A stretch of 64,000 bases of DNA from Chitinophaga silvisoli (GTDB lineage Bacteria; Bacteroidota; Bacteroidia; Chitinophagales; Chitinophagaceae): positions 248,001 to 312,000 of the forward strand of contig NZ_QTJV01000002.1 of the NCBI RefSeq assembly GCF_003412465.1, in the 5' to 3' direction. The translations under genes were made by a program, and so were the position numbers. The notes under the pieces were generated by a model. That model was not told the DNA's origin. It saw only the letters and a program-made list of their open reading frames with translations, and did not search any database. Below, piece after piece: positions 33,523 through 42,044 of this stretch (positions are counted from its first letter, which is position 1; every line of letters begins with the position of its first letter).

Positions 33523-33583
33523 ATTCAACCATCAGGGTTATATTTTCAATAGTTTATTGAATAAAGAACCCCGATGGTTGAAT
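33523..33583. repeat. Long inverted repeat between membrane-protein and LytS-kinase genes
   Basis: Outer arms of 17 bases (33523-33539 ATTCAACCATCAGGGTT; 33567-33583, one mismatch) enclose inner arms TTCAATA (33545-33551) and TATTGAA (33555-33561). The whole 61 bases could form one extended hairpin or cruciform 68 bases before the kinase ATG. No T-tract follows, so it is not a plain terminator. Confidence 0.6.
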
Positions 33584-33650
33584 TATGAGGGGGAGAAGTA
33601 CAGGGATTTGGTATTTTTAGAACGTGGAACGCGTCTTTTTCAATTTCAAT

Positions 33651-34643
33651 ATGCGGCAATTGCAGTGGCTGGGCTGGGGCCTGATCTGCATTTTCCTGTT
33701 CACCTCGCTGCTCTCTATGGATGGATGGCAGCAGTCGATCTTTTTTTCTTTATACTATACGGGGTTCTATGCCACTGTGATCTATACGGACATGCTGGTA
33801 TTGCAGCCACACCTCTACAGGAAAGGGAAAAAGCTATTATATGTATTAACTGTGATCTGCCTGATCGCTGTTACAGGCAGTATCCGGTCTTACGGCAACT
33901 GGTACATTTATAACCACATTATAGATGATAAACCGGAGAAGGTATTCAGTTATGACATGATTATCAGCTCCTCGATGGGTATGGCGATCGTGTATTTTTT
34001 GGGCTACCCTATCAGGATGACCATGGCATACTTCAAGCTGCGTAAGCAAACCGCAGCCCTCTTACTTGAAAAGAGCCAGACAGAACTCAACCTTTTAAAA
34101 TCCAAGGTACAGCCACATTTCCTCTTCAATACCCTGAACAATATTTATTACGAGGCTTATCTTGAGGCACCCCGCACCGCCTTGCTCATAGAAAAGCTGG
34201 CAGAAATGATGCGCTACTTTATGGAAGAAAGCCCCCGGGAAAAAGTAATGCTGGAAACAGAGGTCGGGTTCATTGAAAACTATATCGGCCTGGAGCGCAT
34301 CAGGGTTCGTCATGGTATTCAACTCGACTTCCATAAGCAGTACGACCCGCAACATATGATTCCCCCCATGCTGCTCATTACCTTTGTGGAGAATATTTTC
34401 AAGCATGGCATTGACAAATGTGCCAGTGAAAATAAAATCAGTATTTCTTTGACTACGGATAGTGAGCACCTGACGTTCGAAGCAATCAACCATCTCCCGG
34501 ACTGCCAGGTGCCGACCAAGGCAGGCCTGGGATTAAAAACCCTGACTCACAGACTCGATATCCTGTATGGTCCTAAGGCCCAACTGGTATGTGGGGCCAA
34601 AGATGGCATTTATACCGCCTCCTTAAAAATACCGCTCGTATGA
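33651..34643 (+). CDS. LytS-type sensor histidine kinase (His_kinase family)
   Basis: 330 residues from ATG 33651 (MRQLQWLGWGL); a GTG at 33624 would add nine residues. Four hydrophobic helices (to ~140) form the membrane sensor with no periplasmic domain. Then a coiled linker leads into the phospho-acceptor motif KVQPHFLFNTLNNIYY, and the ATPase domain follows with PPMLLITFVENIFKHG (N box) and GLGLKTLTHRLDILYG (G box). Its stop overlaps the start of the LytTR regulator (ATGA), so they form a two-component pair. Confidence 0.92.
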   Translation: MRQLQWLGWGLICIFLFTSLLSMDGWQQSIFFSLYYTGFYATVIYTDMLVLQPHLYRKGKKLLYVLTVICLIAVTGSIRSYGNWYIYNHIIDDKPEKVFSYDMIISSSMGMAIVYFLGYPIRMTMAYFKLRKQTAALLLEKSQTELNLLKSKVQPHFLFNTLNNIYYEAYLEAPRTALLIEKLAEMMRYFMEESPREKVMLETEVGFIENYIGLERIRVRHGIQLDFHKQYDPQHMIPPMLLITFVENIFKHGIDKCASENKISISLTTDSEHLTFEAINHLPDCQVPTKAGLGLKTLTHRLDILYGPKAQLVCGAKDGIYTASLKIPLV

Positions 34644-35332
34644 AACTGAACTGCATTATCACTGACGATGAACCTAATGCTGTGAACCTGCTGGAGGTAC
34701 TTATCTCCCAGACCACTGACTGGCAGATCGTGGCCAAATGTTTTAACGGGCTGGAGGCATTGCAGGCCCTGAAGCAAAATAAAATTGACCTGATCTTCCT
34801 GGATATCAATATGCCCCTGCTGGATGGGATGTCGCTGGCAGGCTTACTGCCTGCGGATATTAAGATCGTATTTACAACTGCTTACTCCGAATTTGCCGCA
34901 GATAGCTACAACTACTCGGCCATCGATTATTTATTGAAGCCCATCACCCTGAAACGCTTCCTTGATGCCCAGAAAAAGATTGAAGCAGCCTTTGAAAACG
35001 GCAAAAATGTAGTCGCCAACGGGTATTTTTTTGCCAAAACGGGCAAAACTATCAAGAAAGTGCCCATTGCCGACATTCTTTATGCAGAAAGTGAAAAGGA
35101 ATACGTGAAGCTGGTATTGGAAAAAGAGAACATCCTCGTTTATCGCCGGCTCAAGGAAATCGAGGAGCTGCTGACCCTGCCATTTCTGAGGATCCATCAT
35201 TCGTTTATTATCAACCTGGATCACCTGCAACAGATCCAGGATAACCACGTCTACATCGGGGATAAGCGGATCCCGGTAAGTGATAAGTACAACGAAGCAT
35301 TTTGGGAAGTGATCAATAGCAAGAAGATTTAA
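34640..35332 (+). CDS. LytTR family response regulator
   Basis: 230 residues from ATG 34640, overlapping the kinase stop by four bases; an upstream in-frame start lies inside the kinase gene. The receiver domain spans ~1-115, with acidic pocket DDE (9-11), phospho-acceptor Asp55 (LIFLDINMP) and Lys in LLKPI. The LytTR DNA-binding domain (~130-230) has ILYAESEKEYVKLVL and FLRIHHSFIINLDHL. Target genes are unknown. Confidence 0.95.
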   Translation: MKLNCIITDDEPNAVNLLEVLISQTTDWQIVAKCFNGLEALQALKQNKIDLIFLDINMPLLDGMSLAGLLPADIKIVFTTAYSEFAADSYNYSAIDYLLKPITLKRFLDAQKKIEAAFENGKNVVANGYFFAKTGKTIKKVPIADILYAESEKEYVKLVLEKENILVYRRLKEIEELLTLPFLRIHHSFIINLDHLQQIQDNHVYIGDKRIPVSDKYNEAFWEVINSKKI

Positions 35333-35443
35333 GTGGCAACACTAAAAAAGTCTACACAAATCAGTAAAAAAATCTGAGCGACATCAGTTAAGGAACTGCT
35401 CACCGTCAGTTATCTGGCAAAAATATCTGGTGAACTTTACCTT

Positions 35444-37222
35444 ATGAACACTACGACGTTGCACCACTTCCATATCCCTGTTCTCGGCCTGGGGTATACC
35501 ATAGACACACCAGCCAAAGTGGCGAGATTCGGGATCTCGTCAGTCATATCGATCACCGACGATGTTGTGATAGAGAGTATGCGGGCACATTATTCAAAAC
35601 TTTTAGATCATCCTTATGAACCGATCAGCGAGCGCGCAGAAGACCACAGAGCCAGAAGAATTACAAGCTACCTGGACCTGATCCACGAAATGGTGGAACG
35701 CCAGATGACTACTTTACGCGCATTGCCTTTCTTTGAAGATAATGAACTCAGTAAATATTTCGAACTACTTCCCGACGATGTTCCTGTAAAACAACTATAC
35801 CTGAAAATGATGGATGGTGAGCCTGTAGATCAGGATTACCTGCGTAGTCAGCTGGTAGCAGGTGCGATTGATGTGAACATCATGTGTAAGGTGGATAACC
35901 TGCGTACTGATGCGAATGGTGATTTACTTCCTGAAAAATATTCTGATGCTATTGCAGCACTGAGAGGCTTTGCCGACAGTAAGCTGAGCAGCTCCGTAGT
36001 ATTGTCTGCAGGTTATAATCCACGCCTGTACAATTACGTAGAGCAATTGCCAGATTTCCTTCCTGACGAAGAGGGTAAGCTAAAAAAGAAGATCATTTTG
36101 AAAGTGAGCGACTACCGCTCTGCACTGATACAGGGTAAACTGTTTGCAAAAAAAGGGATCTGGATCTCTGAATTCAGAATTGAGTCTGGTTTGAATTGTG
36201 GCGGACATGCCTTTGCTACTGATGGGTTACTGCTGGGACCTATCCTGGAAGAGTTTAGAACCAAGAGAGCCGATTTAGCGGCTGAGTTGTTTGCTTTGTG
36301 TAGTGCTGCTAAAAATTATCCCGTACAGCCACCACAACTGATTACTGTGCAGGGTGGTATTGGAACCGCGCATGAACAGGAATTCCTTTTAGAATATTAC
36401 GCAATGGATGCTACCGGCTGGGGAAGCCCATTCCTGCTGGTACCGGAAGCTACCAACGTAGATGCAGAAACGCTGCAACAACTGGCTACTGCCAAACAGG
36501 AGGATTATTATGTAAGTGATGCTTCTCCACTGGGCGTTCCTTTCAATAATCTGCGCAATACCTCTTCAGAAAGGCAGCGCGAAACGAGAATTGCAAAGAA
36601 CAGACCGGGTAGTCCCTGCTATAAAAAATTCCTGGTGACAGATACGCAGTTTACCAAGACTCCCATATGTACTGCATCCAGAGAATATCAACACCTGAAG
36701 ATCAAAGAACTGGAATCACAGCATCTGAGCGAAGAAGAATATAAAGCGGCGTTTGAGAAGATAGTAGTAAAAGATTGCCTCTGCGAGGGGCTCACGACTT
36801 CAGTACTGATCAATAATGAACTGCCATTAAACCATAACCTGTCAGCAGTAACGATTTGTCCCGGGCCTAACCTGGCTTACTTCTCAGGTACATTCTCATT
36901 GGCAGAAATGGTCAATCATATTTACGGCAGGGTAAACATTCTGAATAAACTTTACCGTCCGAATATGTTCATCAATGAGCTGCATTTGTATATAGATTAT
37001 TTCAAAAAGAAATTAGCTACAAGCAGTTCACTGACAGCACAGCAGGCAAAATCTTTACAAACATTCAAGAAGAACCTGCTGAGTGGCATTGAATACTACA
37101 AACAACTGGCGGAGCAATTTAAGAAGGAAAGCAACGAATACATCGCCCAGATGCGGGCAGAACTGGATAACGCGGTGATGACGTTGAATTTGCCAAGCTT
37201 TAATCCATGCCCAACAGTTTAG
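35444..37222 (+). CDS. Nitronate-monooxygenase-like TIM-barrel protein with C-terminal extension
   Basis: 592 residues, cytosolic. The opening HIPVLGLGYTIDTPAKVARFG resembles the flavin-dependent 2-nitropropane dioxygenase/FabK start. SGLNCGGHAFATDG resembles the EAGGH loop. QLITVQGGIGTAHEQEFLLE followed by GWGSPFLLVPEAT parallels the GGI...GT.FL..pE phosphate-binding end of that barrel. The last ~180 residues are extra and carry Cys motifs (KDCLCEGL, TICPGPNLAYF) plus a helical tail. It could be an FMN enzyme with an additional metal or FeS site. I do not know a characterised homologue. Confidence 0.5.
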   Translation: MNTTTLHHFHIPVLGLGYTIDTPAKVARFGISSVISITDDVVIESMRAHYSKLLDHPYEPISERAEDHRARRITSYLDLIHEMVERQMTTLRALPFFEDNELSKYFELLPDDVPVKQLYLKMMDGEPVDQDYLRSQLVAGAIDVNIMCKVDNLRTDANGDLLPEKYSDAIAALRGFADSKLSSSVVLSAGYNPRLYNYVEQLPDFLPDEEGKLKKKIILKVSDYRSALIQGKLFAKKGIWISEFRIESGLNCGGHAFATDGLLLGPILEEFRTKRADLAAELFALCSAAKNYPVQPPQLITVQGGIGTAHEQEFLLEYYAMDATGWGSPFLLVPEATNVDAETLQQLATAKQEDYYVSDASPLGVPFNNLRNTSSERQRETRIAKNRPGSPCYKKFLVTDTQFTKTPICTASREYQHLKIKELESQHLSEEEYKAAFEKIVVKDCLCEGLTTSVLINNELPLNHNLSAVTICPGPNLAYFSGTFSLAEMVNHIYGRVNILNKLYRPNMFINELHLYIDYFKKKLATSSSLTAQQAKSLQTFKKNLLSGIEYYKQLAEQFKKESNEYIAQMRAELDNAVMTLNLPSFNPCPTV

Positions 37223-37308
37223 TTTACAGGATTTGTAAGCCTGGACGGTAAAAAAGGTATGACCAATCCTTTATTTGGACGAAGGTATTGGCGCTACCAA
37301 TCAGATCT

Positions 37309-37833
37309 TTAATCAATACGCATTGCCAGCAGGGCATTTCTGGAGCTTTCTATAAAGGAAGTATCGGCATCGGGGGAACGTTTTTCAAATAAGAGTGTTA
37401 GCGTACGTCCTTTTCTAAGCGTTGAGGCCTCCACCGTTTGCAGATAGAAAGAGTCCTGCTGGAAATTGCTTTCATAAATATGAAATTGATTTCCATTGAT
37501 ATCCATAATGGTATCAATAAGTAGTTGTTCATGCCTGGAAAATAACCGTTGAATAACGGCTGCAGAATCGTAAATCTTATCGACAGATAAATATACGGTG
37601 AGGCGGTCGCTGTTGTTCAACGGTGATGTTCTGGGCTGATAACGGTACATGAGGTAGTCTATTCCCATCTCATAATGTACAAATGAGAATGCAGTGTCAT
37701 ATTGTGATGGCAACTGAATGGTGAGGACACCTATACTATCTCCTAATGGGATTTTTCTGCCTTCCGGCAAGTAAGACGATTGTCTGCAGGCGAAAACCAT
37801 GCACACAGGCATTACGAACATGTAAGGTTTCAT
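37309..37833 (-). CDS. Small lipoprotein, function unknown
   Basis: Start ATG 37833 gives a clear lipoprotein signal (MKPYMFVMPVCMVFAC, Cys16). An in-frame ATG at 37866 adds 11 residues and weakens it. The mature part (~158 residues) is beta-rich: SIGVLTIQLPSQY, LTVYLSVDKIYD, HIYESNFQQD. No family recognised. Convergent with the preceding plus-strand gene. Confidence 0.75.
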   Translation of the reverse strand: MKPYMFVMPVCMVFACRQSSYLPEGRKIPLGDSIGVLTIQLPSQYDTAFSFVHYEMGIDYLMYRYQPRTSPLNNSDRLTVYLSVDKIYDSAAVIQRLFSRHEQLLIDTIMDINGNQFHIYESNFQQDSFYLQTVEASTLRKGRTLTLLFEKRSPDADTSFIESSRNALLAMRID

Positions 37834-37866
37834 AGGTTCAGGATATAAAATTATACCACTGTTCAA

Positions 37867-38295
37867 AAATATTTTTTTACAGTGTCTACTTTAAAAATAA
37901 CGTATTTTTTGCAGGTAGTGGTATGTTTTTAGGGCATCGCTCTGATAAAAAACATATATTTTTTTATACCCTCTACACAATTTCAGGTATCCCTTTCTTA
38001 AAAACTTATTTTCCAATAATTTGCACTTGTATACGATTTGTTAAAACTTTTTTGGAATTCAAAAAATAGTTATAACCTTTGTATAGTAATATTATTTACA
38101 ATGTACAATAAGCCCGCAAATTGCAGTTTTCCAAATTTGCAATATTTCATCTTCACCATCTTTAATACTTCCCCACCAGTATTTTAATTTAAAAATTTAT
38201 TGCTTTACGCTGGCGCGTAATTATTCACAGGTATTGGGACATACCTGATCTGGATCCCTTTTTCTTATATTCAAATACATAAACCAACAACTTTT
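37867..38295. other. AT-rich intergenic region before the SPFH gene
   Basis: About 430 bases without a gene. A promoter-like pair is present: TTTG (38051-38054), then 19 bases, then AACCTTTG (38074-38081), one mismatch from the Bacteroidota -7 element. That would leave a ~205-base leader before ATG 38296. Nothing else is recognisable. Confidence 0.35.
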
Positions 38296-40209
38296 ATGCA
38301 AACAACTGATGTAATCAGGTGGCTGATGCTGCTTGGCATCCCCGTACTATGCCTTGTATTGTACCGTTTCATTCTCCGCGTATTCTTTGGCCTTGTGATT
38401 GTACCCGAAGATAAAATAGGTCTTGTCACCAAAAAGTTCGTACTGATGGGTAAACAGGAACTCCCTGAAGGCCGTATCATGGCTACAAACGGAGAAGCTG
38501 GTTTTCAGGCCCAAACCCTTGCCCCGGGTGTGTATTTCTGGAAATGGTTCTGGCAGTACGATGTAAAGTTCCAGTCCTTTACTGTTATCCCCACAGGTAA
38601 GATCGGGCTGGTATTAGCTAAAGATGGTGCCGAACTGCAACCCGGTGCCATCCTTGCCCGCCGCGTAGATTGCGATGCTTTTCAGAATGCGGAAGCATTC
38701 CTGAAAAATGGTGGTCAGAAAGGTCGCCAGACGGCGATTATGACTCCAGGTTCTTATCGTATCAACACCTACATCTTTGAGATCGAAATCACCGATATGG
38801 TGAATGTACCTGACAATGCGGTGGGTATTGTCACTACACTCGAAGGTAAGGCGATTGAATACGGACAGATCGCAGGTAAGATTATCGAAGGTCACAGGAA
38901 CTTCCAGGATGCCGACGCATTCCTTGAAAAAGGTGGCTACAAAGGTTTACAGGAACAGGTGATCCTCTCAGGTTCTTACTTTATGAACCCATGGTTTGCC
39001 AAAGTAGAGATGCGTACCATGACTGAAATACCTATCAGCCACGTAGGTGTCGTGATCTCCTATGTGGGTAATGAAGGTGAAGACCTGAGTGGTACCGATT
39101 TCAAACATGGCAACATTGTAGGTAAGAACTACAAAGGTGTGTGGGCTGAACCTTTAGGCCCCGGTAAGTACCCGATCAATACTTACATCATGAAGGTGGA
39201 ATATGTGCCTACGACCAACCTGGTACTGAACTGGGCGAGTGCCCGCAGTGAGGCCCACCAGCTGGATAAAAACCTCTCTACCATTACCGTGCGTAGTAAG
39301 GATGGTTTTACTTTCAACCTCGATGTGGCACAGATCATTCACATCCCTGCTTCTGAAGCACCAAAGGTGATTGCACGATTTGGTAACATGAGCAACCTGG
39401 TGACACAGGTACTGGAACCTACCATTGGTAACTACTTCCGTAACTCTGCGCAGGATGCTGAAGTGATCGACTTCCTGAAGAGCCGTAAGGAAAGACAGGA
39501 ATCAGCCAAATTACACATTGGTCGTGTACTGGAACAATACAATGTATTCGGTGTTGATACACTGATCGGTGATATCGTTCCTCCTGAGAGCCTGATGAAA
39601 ACCCTGACTGACCGTAAGATCGCAGAAGAACAAAAGGTAACTTATGATACGCAGATGCGTGCACAGGAAACCAGGCAGGCACTGGAAAAAGAAACCGCCA
39701 TTGCGGAAATCCAGAAAGATATCGTAAAAGCAGATCAGGGTGTATTGATTGCTGAAAGAATTGCGGATGCTGCTGTGAAGAAAGCGACTGGTGATGCAAA
39801 CAGTGTACGTCTGCAAGCGAATGCTGAAGCGGATCGTATGAAACTGCTGGCAAGTGGTGAGGCAGAAAAAGTAAGAGTACTGGCGAAAGCTGAAGCTGAA
39901 AGAACTGAATTGACAGCAAAAGCCGAGGCTGAAAAAATATCCTTAACAGGTAATGCGGAAGCCGAAAAAATCCTGGCTATTGGTAAATCAAGCGCAGAAT
40001 CTTATAAGCTAGCCGTGGAAGCAATGGGTGGTAACAACTTCACTCAATTGAAAGTGATGGAAGCGATCGGTGAGCAGCATATCAAGATTATGCCTGACAT
40101 CCTGATCGGTGGAGGCGATGGCAATAATGGTCCTATTAGCGGACTGCTGGGTCTGAAGCTGCTGGAACAATTGGGTGAAAAGAATAATCAACAAACACCT
40201 AAGGAATAA
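38296..40209 (+). CDS. SPFH/flotillin-like membrane protein with repeated N-terminal modules
   Basis: 637 residues. One N-terminal helix (~10-32) anchors it. Three ~73-residue modules start near 98, 171 and 245, each opening V/IP....VGVV/IV and ending with G.Y..N/INTYI...V, so the N-terminal half is an internal repeat. The SPFH/Band 7 domain runs ~315-440 (ITVRSKDGFTFNLDVAQII). A long Ala/Glu/Lys coiled coil (~440-590) contains AEAE repeats, and a Gly-rich then hydrophobic tail closes the chain. It probably forms large oligomers that organise membrane microdomains. Single-gene unit. Confidence 0.85.
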   Translation: MQTTDVIRWLMLLGIPVLCLVLYRFILRVFFGLVIVPEDKIGLVTKKFVLMGKQELPEGRIMATNGEAGFQAQTLAPGVYFWKWFWQYDVKFQSFTVIPTGKIGLVLAKDGAELQPGAILARRVDCDAFQNAEAFLKNGGQKGRQTAIMTPGSYRINTYIFEIEITDMVNVPDNAVGIVTTLEGKAIEYGQIAGKIIEGHRNFQDADAFLEKGGYKGLQEQVILSGSYFMNPWFAKVEMRTMTEIPISHVGVVISYVGNEGEDLSGTDFKHGNIVGKNYKGVWAEPLGPGKYPINTYIMKVEYVPTTNLVLNWASARSEAHQLDKNLSTITVRSKDGFTFNLDVAQIIHIPASEAPKVIARFGNMSNLVTQVLEPTIGNYFRNSAQDAEVIDFLKSRKERQESAKLHIGRVLEQYNVFGVDTLIGDIVPPESLMKTLTDRKIAEEQKVTYDTQMRAQETRQALEKETAIAEIQKDIVKADQGVLIAERIADAAVKKATGDANSVRLQANAEADRMKLLASGEAEKVRVLAKAEAERTELTAKAEAEKISLTGNAEAEKILAIGKSSAESYKLAVEAMGGNNFTQLKVMEAIGEQHIKIMPDILIGGGDGNNGPISGLLGLKLLEQLGEKNNQQTPKE

Positions 40210-40247
40210 ACCGGCCAGCATCCTGTGTTATCCCTTTCCTTGTACCT

Positions 40248-40357
40248 GAGGTTGTATCAAGCGTAAAAGTTCCGGATTTAATCCGGGACCTGATGGTGAG
40301 AATTTTTTAATGACTTTCTCAATGCCTTCAATTTACTTTTGATACAACCTCTTTTTT
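40248..40357 (+). terminator. Long stem structure ending in T6 after the SPFH gene
   Basis: 20-base arms at 40248-40267 and 40332-40351 (GAGGTTGTATCAA core, 18 of 20 pairs) enclose a second hairpin, TCCGGAT/ATCCGGG, at 40271-40287. TTTTTT follows directly. It may be the SPFH terminator, a small structured RNA, or a short mobile-element remnant. Confidence 0.5.
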
Positions 40358-40441
40358 ATCCCACAATCAATTGGTTTAATCACATTTAAAATTTGGTGCA
40401 ATGCTGCTTGGTTAATATTGCCTTACCAAAATTGCACCGAC

Positions 40442-41917
40442 ATGAAATCCATTTTAATACCAGCCTTTCTTTTTTCCTGCCTGTCATTGTGTGCGCAGGA
40501 TTTCCAATTGCTCAATGGTAATATACTTATGGCCAATAAAGGCAAAGTCGTACATCGTCTTTCCTACGGCTATGCTGATTTTCCATCACGTACCTCCAAT
40601 AATATAGAGACACCATTTAACCTTGCCTCTATTTCAAAAATATTTACAGCTACCGCCATTCTTCAGCTGATGGAAAAGGGGAAGTTAAACCTGGACGATC
40701 CTTTCCAGGCCTACTTCCCTGAATTTCCTTTCCCGGATATTACCATCAAACACTTACTCACACATACTTCCGGCCTACCTGACCTGGAATTGTTTGAGCC
40801 GTTGATCAAACAATATCCTGATACGATTGTGTCCAGTCATATTGTAATAGATCAGTTAATAGCCTCCCATCGCACACCTGCTTTCAAGCCAGGTGACGAG
40901 TTCCGCTATTGTAACAATGGCTTTGTTTTACTGAGTTTGCTTGTAGAAAAAATAAGCCATCAAACATTTGATGAATATTTGCATGAACAAATTTTCAGGC
41001 CGGCGCATATGCATGAAACATTCCTGTATGATCCCACACAAAATAAACTTCCTACCCAGGTAAGTAAGCATGCTTATGAAAGCTTTGCGGTAGACTCTTT
41101 ATCAAGAACAAGAGATCTGAAAAAATACAGGTATACTGATTATAATAATGATGCTGCTACCGGTGCATCCAATATCGTCACGACGGTAAATGACCTGCTG
41201 TTGTTTGACAAGGCATTCTTTGGTTTCAAACTACTCAAACCGGCTACAGTACAACTCGCAATTACTCCTGTAAAGTTGAACAATGGCACTTATTATACAG
41301 AAAAAACAATGGATACTATGCAGGGTGAAGGAGAAGGTTCTTATGGAATGGGCTGGGAATTGTTTGATCAACCCGGCTATGGTAAAGGTGCCGGACATGG
41401 CGGTTTCCAATTTGGCTTAGCTACCTTCTACTACCACAACCTCGATAAAAACCAAACGATCATCGCATTTGACAATACTGCGGCTCCTTCTTTCGGTGCA
41501 ATAGTAACAAATGCATTACGGATCATGAATGATCAGCCTCCGATAGCACCTGGACATAAGAAATCATTGGTCAGAATATATGTAACGACGCTGGTAAAAG
41601 AAGGTGCAGATGCTGCTGCGACTCAACTGAGCCTCTTAAAAACAGATACCGCACATTACTACCTGAGTGAGTGGGAGATGAATAAGGCAGGATACGAACA
41701 GCTCTATGATTATTATCGCATTGATGCGGCACTGGAGATCTTTAAACTCAACTGTCTGCTCTTCCCGCTTAGCTTCAATACCTACGATAGCTATGGCGAA
41801 GCCCTGAACAAAGCAGGTAAAAAAAAAGAAGCCATCGCCCTTTACGAGCGGTCCATTCTGATCAATCCGAATAATAAGGATGGCATAAAAGAACTCAGTA
41901 AGATCAAAGCCCGTTAA
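40442..41917 (+). CDS. Serine hydrolase (class C beta-lactamase fold) with TPR tail
   Basis: 491 residues from ATG 40442 (MKSILIPAFLFSCLSLCAQ, signal peptide). The catalytic SxxK is S63-I-S-K66, and YCN at 156-158 supplies the second motif. GHGGFQFG near ~320 fits the third (HxG) motif. The last ~110 residues hold TPR-like helices (YGEALNKAGKKKEAIALYERS). Such proteins are D-aminopeptidase/esterase-like enzymes acting in the periplasm; the substrate is not predictable. A ggtgcaat/attgcacc inverted repeat (40395-40402, 40431-40438) lies directly before the start codon. Confidence 0.9.
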   Translation: MKSILIPAFLFSCLSLCAQDFQLLNGNILMANKGKVVHRLSYGYADFPSRTSNNIETPFNLASISKIFTATAILQLMEKGKLNLDDPFQAYFPEFPFPDITIKHLLTHTSGLPDLELFEPLIKQYPDTIVSSHIVIDQLIASHRTPAFKPGDEFRYCNNGFVLLSLLVEKISHQTFDEYLHEQIFRPAHMHETFLYDPTQNKLPTQVSKHAYESFAVDSLSRTRDLKKYRYTDYNNDAATGASNIVTTVNDLLLFDKAFFGFKLLKPATVQLAITPVKLNNGTYYTEKTMDTMQGEGEGSYGMGWELFDQPGYGKGAGHGGFQFGLATFYYHNLDKNQTIIAFDNTAAPSFGAIVTNALRIMNDQPPIAPGHKKSLVRIYVTTLVKEGADAAATQLSLLKTDTAHYYLSEWEMNKAGYEQLYDYYRIDAALEIFKLNCLLFPLSFNTYDSYGEALNKAGKKKEAIALYERSILINPNNKDGIKELSKIKAR

Positions 41918-42044
41918 TAATTTATCACTCTGGGAGAAGATAAAATCACTTTAAAAATTCTTTTAAAACTAAACCCTTTACTTGTTATTTTTAGACTCAC
42001 AATTCATCTAAATAAATGATTGTCAATAAATTTAACAGGTAACG

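Noticed and set aside
33557..33913. Plus-strand frame overlapping the start of the LytS kinase
   Set aside because: Different frame from the kinase, whose membrane helices and His_kinase motifs are clear. The alternative product has no family features.
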